From: Plectrocnemia conspersa
Lineage: Eukaryota > Arthropoda > Insecta > Trichoptera > Polycentropodidae
Assembly (NCBI GenBank): GCA_009617715.1
Contig: VTFK01000217.1
Location: forward strand, 1 to 64,000
Direction of reading: 5' to 3'
Length of the DNA stretch: 64,000 nucleotides
In this document: positions 37,179-52,464 of the stretch, piece by piece
Numbering within the stretch: the stretch's first letter is position 1
Layout: each line of letters starts with the position of its first letter
The notes under the pieces: generated by a model
Told to the model about the DNA's origin: nothing
The model's input: only the letters and a program-made list of their open reading frames with translations
The model's database searches: none
Position numbers and translations under genes: made by a program

Positions 37179-40100
37179 TATATACAAATTGATGTAAAAG
37201 ACTTCCATGAATTGTAAAGTGGAGAAAAATCTAGTTTACATAAATTTATTGTAATATGGTATTTATTTTTATTTAATTAATATTGAAGACAAAGCTTAAG
37301 AAATCTCAGCTTTTCCAAGTTCGAAAAAAATAAACTGATGTTGCAGATATGACTAGAAATAAGTCTATATTTAAATTCAGAAACTACAGTTAGTATGCAG
37401 CTTTTACCATACATATTTAATTGCTCCCTTTTAAGCCCAATACAACAATAAACTATTGCATTGTTTAACCGATACAATGAATTTTAATCAGGTTTATTTT
37501 ATTGCTGTATCCTGCCTTCTAAAAAAATAATAAAATGCAATAAATGTGATTTATCACACCCTTTTCTTTAAATGAAACTAGTAATAGCTATAGATTATCA
37601 TAGCATTAAAAAGTATCATATTTACTAACGATTCGTAGTACGAGAGTACAGATCTTAGATTTTTTTTACTATATCAAGTATTTCTGCTTTTATATGAATT
37701 TTATTTTATTATATTGATTTATTGTTAATATATATTTCATTTAATTTATAGTTATAATTATAATTGAATTTACTAATCTCTACATTTTTACAATGATATG
37801 GATAAAAGATTTTAAAAGTGAAAATATTTTCAGTATAGTGATACTTTCATTATGAAGGTTTTAATTAACAAATATTAATAATTTAATAGATAAATAATAA
37901 TTTTTACTAACATTTAAATTAAATCAACAACTATAATTTTAGAAAATTGTTTAAAATAGTGTAAAGGATCAAATTTATTTTATATACATACATACATACG
38001 AGTCTTGACTTATTGTCATTACTTTTCTTGCTATGAATATTTACTGAGCTAAAATTCTCGTTGCGCGGCAAGCTAGAACGTATTTTTTTCTTTCAGTAAA
38101 TTTAAATATTTTCTAAGAAAACACATTAGAACTTGTCATTGCGAGCTTTATAATTTTTTAAACAAATTTTTGCTGCGCGGTTTAATAACGAGCCAAATAA
38201 ATCATCATCCTAAATAAACTTTCCATCCTTGTAAAAGCATTATATAACTTATTTGCTACGCAGCTAGAATGAGTTGCTATTTTTTTTACCATAATGGTAA
38301 TACTAAATACTGAATCTAATATAATATAAAGTTAATATTATTCATGGGAATTTGTATTTCAACAAACATTTATTTTTATATTTGATATAATATGTTAGAA
38401 TAATTTTCAACGAATTTATTAAAGATGTACCAGAAAGAGTTCTGAAAATTGCTCATTTCTATTTTAAACTTTGATGTTATGTCGGTTAAGAATATTAATT
38501 TCTGAAGCCATTGCTTGTTTGGAATATTAGTGTCGTAATTGTATTTTATCTTGAATAAAAATATTTTACACGCGGAAACTACCTTCAAAACCTATCAAAA
38601 ACAGACTCAATTCAAAATAAATAAACAAATATTTAATGGGCCCTAACTAAACATTTTTTGTACTCAAAATCTAATTAAATTGATAAGTTTTATTAAAAAC
38701 TTAATCCTACCTTATGTTAATAAACTATTTTTAATAAAAAAATATTTTTTTATAGATAATTTTTGAGACAATGCATTTTAAAATGATGCAAATATCTACT
38801 ATCCACTTTTTTCTTTATATAGTATATTTATTATGTTGGTATGAAATTAATATGTCAATGATTAGAGCTTTGGAAAAATTGTCACGTTAACTAGTTCAAA
38901 GAGCTGCAACAACTACAAATAAATGTGTATTTTTTTAATAAAATGTTTTTATAATGAAATAAAAATAAATGTATGTATCATTAAAGACTTGTATGCTAAT
39001 TAATGATAAATCAAATTAATAAATCAAAGACTTAATTATACGATACGCATTTGGGGTTTATTGTAAAAAGGGTTTTATATTCATACTGTATGTATGTGAA
39101 AGCTGTTTTTTCATCAGAGAAAATACATTAAATATCAAAATAAATTTTGGGTGTTTCAAATATGTTTTTAATTATTGTTTTATATACACGATAATATTAA
39201 TTTCCTCCTATTTTTTATGATAATCATATTATCGGATGAATTTCTGCATGGGCGTATTATAATTAATAATACCCTTTAATTTATCTTACATGCCTAATGA
39301 AGGCAATTAATTTATGCATTTATGTAAGCAAAAAATACGGATTCACTGATTTTTTCTGACTACGTTTTACGTACAATTCTATTTTCACAAATATATGTTT
39401 TTCATGCTTAATCTTTTTGCGCTACGGTAAACGTTCATGTTTTCGTTTCCTCGTTTTAAGCCATGTAGAGTTATATTCGCTGTATTTTCAGTAAATGTAT
39501 TTATTATAAGAGTCTTAGAAAAGATACACGAAGGGCAGTCTGATAAATTTAAGTTGAAATTTAAAATGCTGCACGAGAATTGAGTTAAAATGGGAGAGCT
39601 TCGCTTTAAAAGATTGGAAAAGTGTGTAATTGTAAAGCGGAACATACAAGATGGATAAAAAGTGACATCTCGCATCTCTGAAATGATTAACTATGGCGGA
39701 AAAAATTGCCTTGTGAAGTTTAAAAGAATGATAATATAACGTGGGTTTTCCCTAGTTTGTGTTCTATTTTAGTAAGACGAAACGTGTAATTTTAAAATAA
39801 CAATAAGTACAGTCACAGCCACTAACAATTATCTTTGAGAGAAAAATGATACAAATTATGTAAAATATATTAAATTCAGTATTTATTACTATCATATAGA
39901 AATTTATTTATTTTAGTAGGCAATTTATTTGGCTTTAAATAAATTTAAAAAATACTAAAAACTGATCAATAAGTTAATGCTGTTATACTTAATAATGATT
40001 TTTTTATTTATTATATATTTTTAAGTTACCACAATTTAATTTAACTTAAAAAAAATATTTTATGTATGATTAGATACTATAATCCAAACATATATAATAA

Positions 40101-42008
40101 ATTTAAACTGTTTCTTACTTAATTTTTATTTTATATTTAATTTTTTTAATTATATCATTTGATATATAACATCTTACTCAAAACGTAAAATTAAATAATA
40201 ATCACGAATTTTGTGTTTTATTTAAGTGTAAATAATATAAATAATTAATCACATAAAAACACTTTATTATTTAAAACAAAGTAAAAATTTAGGTATTAGG
40301 TTCATATTATTATATTAAATAAAATTATTTGTATTACTTAAATGAATTCCAAATATAACTTATTGATTAATCATTCAATAAAATTTTATATTAAATTCTT
40401 GAATATGTTTTATGAAATTTGTTTTATTTGAAATTAAAGTTTACAATATCAGTAAATTTATATTATGATTTACTATTAAATTTGAAACAATTTCTCGTTT
40501 TACATTATTCAATAATATACACCATACAAATAAAGTATAATATATCTAAAACAATATATTTATGTATTTTTAAAAATTAATTGAATTGAATATAAATTAA
40601 ATTTCTGTCAAAACTTTTTTGATAATTGTATATTATTCAGCATAAGTTTATGTTATACATCATTTCATATTATTGTGTTTCATATTGAGTTGTATAATGT
40701 TCAACAAAGTTGTACATATTATAGTCCCTGATTCTCTATTGTTCAATTGAGAGGAAACTTTTCCATACCAATAATTTATTAACAAATTGTACTTTAAATT
40801 CGTGTGAAATTATATTATTGTATAGTTATATTTATTTTAACGTTTACGTATGCGTACGTCAAATGATAATTACGCACCCGCAAATAAGCTCTTTTGAACT
40901 CACATTGCGTCTTATTAAGAAGACTTTGCGGATTTCTCCAAAACAATAGGTAAAATTTCCTTAGGCTTTTTGGCAAACATTTGTCCCGGCTTTAAATACA
41001 TAATTTTCATATCCTGCGCGATTGTTTCAACATTTATTTAGTTTTATTAACATATCCTTTCGAAGCTCACGTGCAAAGCTTTTATGCAAAAATTAAACGC
41101 GGAGTTTTCGCGTCGGTTAAAAATAAAGCATCATTATGTACATTAGATTAGGCGAGGGCGAAAAACATTTTGTACTTTTTATTTCATTCCGTGTTGTTTT
41201 TCCGGACTTTCTCGGAAGATTCTCGATTAAAATGCAATACACTGTCAATGGGGGGAGATTTTTAAATTGATCTATTTAATTTTCGGGAGAAATGAGCCAT
41301 AGTAGCAAATGGGATTAATTTAAATGAACCGAAAACGCGATTGGTTCGTTTCCTAATCAAAGAAAGGGCGAATGCAAATTATTCCCAAAGCTACAATCGT
41401 ACACAATTATATATAATGGAAAACGTTGGTATCATATGACAGAAACAATTTGTAGATACTTGTGATACATTAAATTTAACATAGTATATGTATATTATTT
41501 ACGTAGGTGTTATATGCAAATTAGTTGAACGTATCGAAGTAAGACTAACACATTTTAATAAACAAATCTATTATTTTAGATACAAATGTAATTTATAAAA
41601 TAAATTTTAAAGATATGAAGATACATTATAAGATATTTATTACGACATGAGCTATTTTTGTAAATTATTTATTATATTTTTCGTTAAATGAAGGTGAATG
41701 GATATCGAGTTACGTCTGGCAATATTGTCAAAGAACTCGAGTTCCTTGTAATAAAAGCTCTAATTGAACTTTATAGATGTGTGGGACATAAGATAAATTA
41801 CATTATTGGAAATCAATGAATGCATATAAGAAAATATAACATTTTTATTAAATTTATATTAATATTAAGTTTTTTTAATAATACATACCATTTAAAAAGG
41901 TCTAATTTATTTAATTTTTGCATTGTATTTTGTAAAACGACAAATAAGTATATTAATATTTCTAGTTTTCATTTTATTATTGTAATTCGCGTTAAAAATT
42001 CACAACAA

Positions 42009-42128
42009 CGATTTATTGCATTCATTTATTATTATTTAAAAATATAATATTTATTAATTAAGTGAATTTATTGCATTCATTTATTATTATTTAATTAAAA
42101 GATTTATTGCATTCATTTATTATTATTT
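42009..42128. repeat. Three copies of a 27-bp unit (TTTATTGCATTCATTTATTA...)
   Basis: The unit TTTATTGCATTCATTTATTATTATTT starts near 42011, 42066 and 42102. The start-to-start spacings of about 55 and 36 differ because AT-rich spacers of different length separate the copies. Copies are identical over at least 25 bases, so the expansion is recent. Confidence 0.75.
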
Positions 42129-42279
42129 TTAAAAATAATATTTAATAATTAAGTAAAAAAGCATGCTATAAATATAGTTATATTCTAAATTTTTTCAGTA
42201 AAATGTATATTTAAGTTATCATATACATTTATTAAAATATCTATCATTGTATCAAATAATATAAAATGGCATGTTACCT

Positions 42280-42545
42280 GATAAAAGATGTATCGGGTGC
42301 TTTGACGTTCTTACCGCCGAAGTAATACAAACAGGATCAGAGCTTTCAGGATCTTGTCGTTGAATCGCCGACGAAGCACAAGTGACAGGCCTACACCAGG
42401 TTTTCCTCTTTTATAGTAATGTTCTACTGAGTAGCAGGTACTGGCGTAGAGGGGACTACGCCGGGTGGGGGGAGCTTTTGCTACGACGGAGATGCGCCTT
42501 AGATAAGCTGAATGCACGTACAATTTATGTAACCAAGGTATTTTT
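42280..42545 (-). other. GC-richer block that might hold an unrecognised exon
   Basis: The minus strand ends in a strong donor (TTATCAG|GTAACATG). One frame, from an acceptor-like CTATAAAAG, reads RKTWCRPVTCASSAIQRQDP and continues open to the donor; another frame is open for 81 codons. Neither is recognisable. It may be a conserved non-coding block or an exon of an unknown gene. Confidence 0.15.
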
Positions 42546-45500
42546 AAACACGTCATTTTATTCTTCTATTGTATAAAATATATATTTAAGAGTACAAACT
42601 GAAACTTTACAAACGATTTTATATAAAAAATGTCTATCTAATTTTACCACAATAAAAATATTAATATTAATACGATGATTTTCATATCGTAATAAAACTT
42701 CATGATAATTGCCAGCTTATCCGAACGTTATCGGGAAATGATGTAGTCAATTCTAATAACATCGGCATGCCACTCGAGTCACTAATCGTTGAAGATATGG
42801 TGGCAATATTCATTATTGTCGATTTTTTTCGTTCATAAGAATTTATTATGTATATAAATAAATTATCTTTGTGAGTGTTTCTTTGAAATTTACATCGGTA
42901 ATTGACAAGAAAGGGCTTTTTTAAACATGAAAGCACGACTGAGAAGATTAATTATCGAGATTAAACAATAGATACATAAATTTTCTCGCGTACAACAATT
43001 TTAATGAAATTTATAGAATTTTCTAACAGCATGAAACAATAATTCATCAAACACCTAATCATATTATATTAATTTAGTTTATTTGTAGAGCTCTTAAATA
43101 ATATACAATTAATTTACAACTACTAGGTTAAAGGTTAAAGGGCGATCTATAATATATATTGTATGCTTATCTAGGCAACAGGTGGCTATCCGGTATTCAA
43201 TCGGTCCTAAAATTCAACATTTGTGTATTGATTACATACTCAAAAAATCATATTATTCATTTTACAATGACGCTCTAGATATAATATTTATGAAGAATTT
43301 TCTGTTTAAAAATCTACGCAAACAGTTATTTTTATTTATTTTAATAATCAATTATAGTGACGTTAATCTAATGTTTGTCAAAAATCTTATTGTGTATTTA
43401 GTATGTTTTTCAAACAAAAAAAATGTAGATAGTTTATTTTGCAAAGGATACAATGTACGGAAATAAAAACTGCATATGATAAATCAAAATTTTCACACCC
43501 AAATCTGTGCAAAATTAATAAAATAAAAATTGTACTAAACAATATAACCGAGATAGTATTTTCTCATATTATGATTTTTCTAATTATGTAATTAATATAA
43601 AATACAAACATCAAAATAATTTAATAATTGATAACAAATCGTTTTATAATAAATACTATTGTTCATAAAATACAACATTATTTTTCTCAAGCATCATAAT
43701 CGATAAATTACAATTGTAGATATTATGAATAACGCATTAATGTTGATTAAATTAAATTATTAATTATAAATAAAAATCAAATTAAATATTGCAAGATTTT
43801 CATATTATGAAAATTTATGAAAATTTTTTATTACATCCTCTGAAACTAAAATATGATTATATATATATAAAAAAATTATTGTCCATTTTTTAGGTTTATA
43901 TAATAATAATATAAACATCAAAATAATTTTATGATTATTTATTATTGTTTATAAAATACAACATTATTATTTTCATGCATTATAATCGATTGGACGAATT
44001 TTGTATAATTCAATTGAGGATGTTACACTCATATTATATAATATAATGTTTAGGTTAACTTAATAATTTTAAATAAAAAATATATAATTAAATAATGCAA
44101 AATTTAGACCCAAATAATAATGCGATAAAAGTAGCTTTTTTTATAATGTTTAATTTTTATAATATCTAAAGATAAAATAAATATATTTTTTTAATAAAAT
44201 TATACTGACATAATAAATATAGCAATTTAATTGCTATTTAATAAACTTCGTTTTTATAATTAAGCAAATTATATATTATTTAATGAGTTTGTACAACTTT
44301 GCTTATCTCAGATTCTTGTGAAACTTTAAATTATCTTGACCTTTAAATTAGTTACTGTTTATTGATAAAGCTACTCGTAATGTATATAGATGTGTGTAAC
44401 TTTTTTATAACATACACAAATGACTTTACATATAAATTGTATCATCCCTTTATATCCAAATGTTTACATTGTGAAAAACTGAGAAATATCACTAGAATAT
44501 TTTTTAAATCGACCATTCAGGGTGTCGTATTTCAGCATTGTCCTAAAATAACGTATTTTGCATTCAAGTAGATACTTTTTACGTAAATCGAAATTACATT
44601 TTACGCGGTGAAACCATAAAAGGGAAAATGCGAAATAACTCTATATGAAAGAATCGGGATTAAAAGCGGAGCTGGGCTTGAAATGTTATTATTTCGGTAT
44701 ATGATTGATCGCCTGACAACTTAATGGCTTATTGCTTTATAAACAATCGATTACTTTTCGTGGACGTTATTGTTCTGCTTTGTTTTTAAAACCATACTCA
44801 CATATCTCCTCTATGCCCCTTCAAAGTGATAATATAAACGAAATTATACCGTGACAACAATGTGGCATATTTATCATTTATATTGTACGAGTTGATTGAA
44901 TATAACGATAATTTTCTATTAACAGAGCAGTTAACTCAATATTAATTAAGCAATAATCGACATAATTTTTATTGACGATTCTTAGAGATGGGTAATAAGT
45001 AATAATTAAGTTAAATATTAGTTACTAATTTATTGTTATAAATATGAACTAAATTTCAATCTTAAACAATAATATACCTGTAGGGAAATGTTACAATTTA
45101 ATTATACAGAAGCACATACAAAGTCATAGGTATAAATATTCCACACTGAATGTTGACTTATGTACATCAGTCGTAATTACTGGGTACTAGGCTCTCAGTA
45201 ACAATTATCAATTAGCGAAACAGTTCCAAAAGGGGAATGCCTTTAATTATTAAGTTGTTTTTAACTTTACGAATATCTTTGTGTAGGCATAAAGTGGTTA
45301 TATTTTATATAATGTAAATCATTAAAAAATAGAATGGATTAATAAAGCTTACTATTTTAAGGGTATGTTATTTTATTATTTTAGTTAATATTTGCATAAG
45401 TTTAATGCAAAGTTCTTAAAACAAACCATATGTGCTAGCTTTTCGGATGAAAGCTGAGTGTACTTAACTTTGAAGGGCTAATAGAAAGCTCGGGTGGTTA

Positions 45501-46528
45501 ATATAGTTAGAACAGGCATGATTACAAAGACAAAGCCATGTTTGTTTTCTGTAGTTAATTGCAAACGAATAAGTTGAATTCAATTACTTTCTTAATTCTC
45601 ATGTACACATTTCAGATAAAATTTTACCTCCACCTACTTATAAGATTTATTTTAATTATTATTATCAGAAAATTAAATACTTATATGTTTAATTTTTAAA
45701 CTATAAAAGTATACTTTTATTAAATTGCTTTTTATAACGTCACTAGAAGAAGTAGTTTTAATGCCATCATTAAAGGCAGAGAATTTAATTACCTTAATAA
45801 AATGCTGACAGCTTACGGAAAAAGTGACGCAATTAGTTCATAATAAACTTTTAACTAATACAAGTAAATATTATGTATGATATATAGGTATGCCTTTTAC
45901 ATGACTACATAAGCGAAGGAAGAATAAGTACATACTATATTATAAATATAGTTTCAAGTGAACATTTTTATATACTGTATGCGAACTTTAGAGAATAATA
46001 TATTACTCAGAGGGATTCAGATTGCTTTTTGTATACAAATTGGCAATTGTAGCTTTGATTTTCGTTTCGAGTAAAATCCACATCGATGTACTTTTTTTTG
46101 CATTCTTATTCAAAAAATATATGTAAGAATATTTATTAACATTATACAGAAATAAAAAAAAATTTTTTTTGTAGAAATCACTATTCGTATTATTTAATTA
46201 CATTTTAACAATAATTTTGTATAACTTTATAACTATAAGAAAAAATACACAATAATTACACTCACATCTTATTTCTCGTTATTGTAGATAATTCTTTAAT
46301 GAAACAAATATATCCAATATTCTTATATAAAATACATATTTATGTTAATACAAAAATACCGTAAAAAATCTTTCCTTATTTTATAATAATATACAGATAT
46401 ATCATAGATAATATATTAATGTTTAAAAGTATTTCGGTAAAACTATTATTTTTATTTTATATTATTGACTTATTACATATTAAAAAAACATTATTTTTAT
46501 GATTAATTTGATAGACTACATTAGAAAC

Positions 46529-46832
<304 letters not shown>

Positions 46833-46907
<75 letters not shown>
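46833..46907. repeat. (TA)n microsatellite, about 37 units
   Basis: An alternating TA tract of about 75 bp that continues imperfectly to about 46920. It is the right-hand partner of the tract at 46532-46634. Confidence 0.95.
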
Positions 46908-46910
<3 letters not shown>

Positions 46911-47639
46911 ATATATATATAAATTATTTAATTTTCAGTATAAAATTTTTACTGTGAAAAAGTAATAATTTGTTTACCTATCTGAGTGATTTTTTAATTA
47001 TACAATTATTGATCAAATTAAAGTATATTTATTAGATCGTAATTTTAATAGCGACAATTAATTTAGAGGTAAATTTTTTTCGATTTTTCGACCCAATTTG
47101 CTTGACAGAATAGTCTACATTAGTGTTTCTTCATAATTTTCCGAGAATTCTCAAGATCATCAAGCATGGCTTTGGTAAGCCTTAGAATTTATTGATTCCA
47201 AAGTCTTTTTGGCATCTAACGCATGTAGAGATTTCGATGGCCTATCTTCCATCAACTATTTTTTTATTATATTCTAGCCACTAATTGATCCTTAAATGGC
47301 AATTTCACCCCTGAAGCGCAGTGTTTTTAAATTTATATCGTGTCTGAGAGATCGTTTTTAGTGATTATTATACAATTAAAATTCAAATAGATCATCACAG
47401 AATACTTTTTCAAAGCTTTACTAAATTACTTTTGTACAAGAAATGGAATATCTATTATTTGTTTTCATTTTTACTACATTTGTACCAAAAACCTCCGTAT
47501 ATGAGTATTTACTTATTTATTTACCATCCCAATTGATATACAACTTAATCTTTATTAATCCATTTTATTAAGGTGTCAGTAAAAAATCAAGGACTCTTAA
47601 TTACCAATACAAATTTTGTTTGCGAGAAATAATTAATTT

Positions 47640-48080
47640 ACGGCGTAAGTCTCAAATAGTGTTTACCGGTTAATTATAAATCAGATATTATTCTAACGCA
47701 TTTCGTTGCGTCATGATTGCGGTGTGTGGGTAGGTCCATTAGCGTCCGTTCAAAGGCCGATTTCAATGGTGAAAACGCGTTAAATTTTCCATCAGATTTT
47801 CCCCGAAGACACCCAGGCGACAAAAGCAATAACGGTAATTAACGGCACTACAAATGGAAGGAGCGCTTAAAGGATTTACGGCTCTTTGAGGCGCGCTGCC
47901 TCGTATAAATCGTAATGTGACGCCCCATTTGCCCTCCTGGTAAACAACTTACTGAAAGCTCGGTAATAATTTTTACTATGACTCGTCAAACGGTCCTCGG
48001 GGGGCGACTGTGTTACAATTTCGCACCGACCCTAATTATTCGCCGCGGTCGCAAATTATGTGTTACATATCCACGGAACG
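47640..48080. promoter_or_regulatory. Candidate conserved non-coding element
   Basis: About 440 bp with much higher GC than its surroundings and no open frame worth calling. It contains repeated TAATTA/GGTAATTA-type homeodomain cores. It lies between the two allatostatin genes, upstream of AstC and downstream of AstCC. A regulatory role is inferred from composition and position only. Confidence 0.25.
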
Positions 48081-51000
48081 GACATGACATGTGTAATTGA
48101 GATGTAAATTTGAATTTCAGACTTTGTTACGTATACAAGTGAGTATTACACGACAGAAATCATAAAATAAGACTGGGTTGTTGTATAGATTCAACAGCAA
48201 TATAATTTAATGCCTGAAAAAATATAACGTGACCTAAGAATAACGATCTCTTTTCATACATAATTTTGATATAAAGCAAAAAATTTATTAATTTTTTTTT
48301 TTATATTTTTTTTTTAAACACACATTGTCATAAAACAAACACGTTTACTAAATTTATTTGAAGTCGTGTATATGCGGCTCTCTGCAATAGGTCAATATCC
48401 AGTTTTAACGTACGCTTATTATTAACAACTAATTATACCGGTTTTAACACACGCTTGCTCGGTGTGGAGTAACAGCAGTAATTCATTTTTTTAAAACTCT
48501 CTTACACACCTTTTTATTACATATTAACTTTAAAAACGTATAAATTAGTTTTAAATACCATCATTTAAATAACATTATAGTAAAAAAATACACAAAAATA
48601 TTACGTGAGACTAAATAAATCCATTATTTTACAGAATCAGTGCCTACTATAAAACCAAACTCAAATTAAAGTATAAGCATAAAATTCTAAATACATTTTG
48701 TTAAATTTTTTTTAAAAAGTTTCAATTCCATATTAAAGTTAATAATAGTTAAAATATTATTTAATAATTATCAATTAATTTAAGCATTTTTGTTATCCAT
48801 TTTTTAGCTATTTCTATTAGTTTCATTATGTATTTTTGTAAACTTGAAAATGGTTATGCAGCAGCAACTGTAATACACTTTTACATATATTTAAAAATAT
48901 AATATGAAATGATCAATAAGAACAATTTTAATGTATAAAATATATAAGAGAAGTAACTCTATATTTGAACAAGTTGTACGATTTACAGTTTATCTTATCT
49001 TTAAACATAGCTCAAGCTATTTCCAAAAAAAAAAAAAAAATATTATTTATATTATATAAACAGATATTTTATATCTATCTTAATACAAATTCTATCACAT
49101 TTATACTTATACGAAACAATTAGAGATTATAGGTATAATAAATAAATTTATTTTACAATTACACAAAAATATTTTTAATATTCATGTTATTCGTAATTTT
49201 TATTTATTTTGCTATTATATATTACAGTATGTGTATGTGAAATTCAGAAAAGCTTTGCATGGCGGTATACGGAAATTAAGACCGCAGGAAATGCATACGA
49301 AGTATTTGTATATTAAATCCACTATATTCTTTCCTTATGTAGTAAATGTGTTAAGAAAACATTATATACTTTATAAAAAATAATTATGCCAAATTTAATA
49401 CAACTTTAAAGCCTATTTAATAACTTAAAATGTAAGTAAACGAGAATTTAATGTTACGTGCCATAAAAAAATACAGGTAATGTCTTCGTTGGGCTCTTAA
49501 AAATATTTGTGGAAGTATATAACTTTTTTTATACGACAAAGTTTGTGTAGGCGTATTTTTTTACAATAAGATTACGAGTAGTACGTAACATAATGCAACT
49601 TTTCAGTTGCATATTTTTTCCAGTGTCAAAAACAGATTGTATCTAAAAATAAAACAATAAATATATGAAAGCCTTAACCGTTATAAAGGTCTATAACATA
49701 GGTCATATATGTCACTACTAATAATAAGCTAGACTGTCAATTATACATTGCTTGTGCTTATACGCACATGCTAGAGTCACCTTGTTTCAAAACTTGCCAT
49801 TATAACGTTAAAATTTATTTTTAATCTATTTAGTGTATTTCATACTGCATATTTTAGGATAATGCTATTTTATTGGAATCTAATTATATTATTATTTTAT
49901 AGAATTAATATAAATTACAATAACGATTTTGAAACTGAACGATTCGTACATATGTATATGTAAATACAGAACGTGAGACTTGACGTCATCCGCATTTGCG
50001 TGTCGGATTCCCAAATGTGAAATGACGAAAGACATACATACATATTTCCCACATCTCTAAAATTATTCGATAGTATACCCTCAAAGACAGTAATTACATA
50101 ATGACCATCGGACTATTGGCACGGGTTTCGAAAATCAAATTTGCACAAGTCAACATCCCGGGTGTACCATACTACATCACTATCCCATTAGACAACAGGT
50201 CCTAATATGTGGAAGTTTAAGGATGTGTGTGTGTGATTACAAGTGTGTATATTATAGTATCATGGGAAAAGCAATTGCCGATTTCCCCATCTTGATATCC
50301 AATCTCGTAGATAATTGAACCGGAGAGTTATGATATTAACAATTACGTAAATCTAGCTCAATCGAAATTAATTATTGTTGTGGAAATGTAATATCAGTGT
50401 TTAAAAGCGAATACTATCAAAGTTAAGATAGAAATGTATAATAATTCGGTAGATAGTCACTATGGCAATATGGTGGATGCAGCCAGTTGAGCTTTTTCAT
50501 TAAAGCTCTCTAAATGTATCTTGGATTATACTATTGTTTGAAATGCTGTATTCAAAGTTTCAAATTAAAATTTTAATTGTATCTTAATGTTTAGTTGATA
50601 AATGTATATCACCGTAGATTGCGAAGACATAAGTCTATAGAGCAATTTAAAAAAATGAAAATTATACTAAAAAGCAAAAAATATGGTTCAATCATTATTT
50701 TACTTTAAACAATAATTATAAATTAAACGTGGCATTAAGCTTATTAGGCACGCATTAGAAATGAAATATACATATATAGAAATATGAAGATCAACGAAGA
50801 AAATTTGTTTAATGTAATTTTCATGAGTTTATGGATGATTAACGTTTTAGTTATTTCCTCTCGCGGGCGAATTGAGCATAATAATAATTAAGGCAATCCA
50901 TAAGGGACGTTTTCCGAGTACTGTATTACATTTTCATTTATAAGTAAAATTCTCAAAATTATACTCACACCGTGACGAATTAAACAGTTTTTTTTTTTTT

Positions 51001-51328
51001 ATATATCATAGTAAATAATATTTTCATATACATATATTTAAAAAAACATATAATAAAAATCTTTGTGTACAATAATAGTGTTGTACTTTTCAAGGTGAAA
51101 GCATAGCAATAACATACATCATAAATTACGTAATAATCAAAAAATCAATTAAAATATGGAATTCAAGCATATGGAATTCAAACAAAATAGATTCGATAAA
51201 AGTAAACGTCATATGCGACAAAAAAAAACGAGCGCTCATAGAGAAATGTAATTAAAATAAAAAATAATTTATTAAGATTATAAAAAAATACCAAAGAATA
51301 TGATAACAAAAAACTCTGCCATTTAGGT

Positions 51329-51420
51329 CAGTGTTTCCAAACCTTTTAGACCTCTGGATATATGCAATTTTATGTTTTTCTGTGGCCCACTAACCATAAT
51401 TTTGCTATAAAAATTGTACT
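51329..51420. mobile_element. Possible hAT transposon end
   Basis: CAGTGTTTCCAAACCTTTTA, followed 30-40 bases on by GTGGCCCACTAACC, has the look of hAT terminal regions (CAGTGTTTCCCAAACTTTTT..GGCCCACC). No opposite end was found; it may be a truncated piece. Confidence 0.35.
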
Positions 51421-52415
51421 ATTTTTAAATGTACATACATAGTCTTACATACAACCAGCACAATATTTATATAATTTTATTCAATATTTTATTCAATATT
51501 CAATATTTTTTTTGTATATTTTTCATTTAAGGCAAAAATAGAATTTCTTTCTGTGTCGTTTTTCTTGTTTTTTAAAACTAAAATAAACACGTTTATAATA
51601 TTTATTTGTTAAAAATTGCGTTTAAAAATATTATTTATATGATTTTAATAACAAATGCCAAATTGTACTAATTTTACATACACTTACATTTTATTATTTT
51701 GGTAACCAAATATCGCTGTACGGTATAAATAGATATAATCAAAATAATTTATAAGAAAATAAAATTTAATATATTTATTAAAATATTATAATTACTAATG
51801 TATCAATTTTTCGCTATAAACAAGAAATGAAATTGGAAATTTGATATACGATATCGTGTATCGTCGTTATACAAACGAATTGACTTTTTCACTGAAACAT
51901 ATATGTTTCTATACAAGTATACATTATTAAATTATATATATGTATCTTAATAATTATAAATAACTTATTTACTTATTCATATAGTTATGACTACATATCA
52001 TAATAACAAAGTATATCATATGTACGTTTTTACAATATTATAAATATTATTATGGACTCTCATAAATACATAAAAAAATATAAACCAATAATTTATTAAA
52101 TTTTCATATTGAAATTGTTGACGTGTCTTATTATTAGTTATTATGATTAAATGATTAGATCTGGTATTATTCAATAGTTATGATAGAGTTGTAGAGCAAA
52201 TGATAATGATAGTGATTAAATAAAAATATGGTATTTTTATCATTAATTTGTTTATATTTCAATAAGTATCATTTATTAAACACAGAGAAAATAAATCTGG
52301 TTTATAAAAGTACAATAAAAAAATCCCTAGTTATAATTATTTTATTCGTCTAATAAGTAAATGTAAACTTATTTAAAAAATATGTTTAATACGTATAATA
52401 ATGCAATAGAAAACT

Positions 52416-52464
52416 CTATCTTAGTATATTTTAGAAATACTCTATCCTAGTATATTTTAGAAAT
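52416..52464. repeat. Short tandem duplication (about 24 bp, two copies)
   Basis: CTCTATCTTAGTATATTTTA and CTCTATCCTAGTATATTTTA follow each other directly, differing by one base, each ending GAAAT. Confidence 0.8.
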
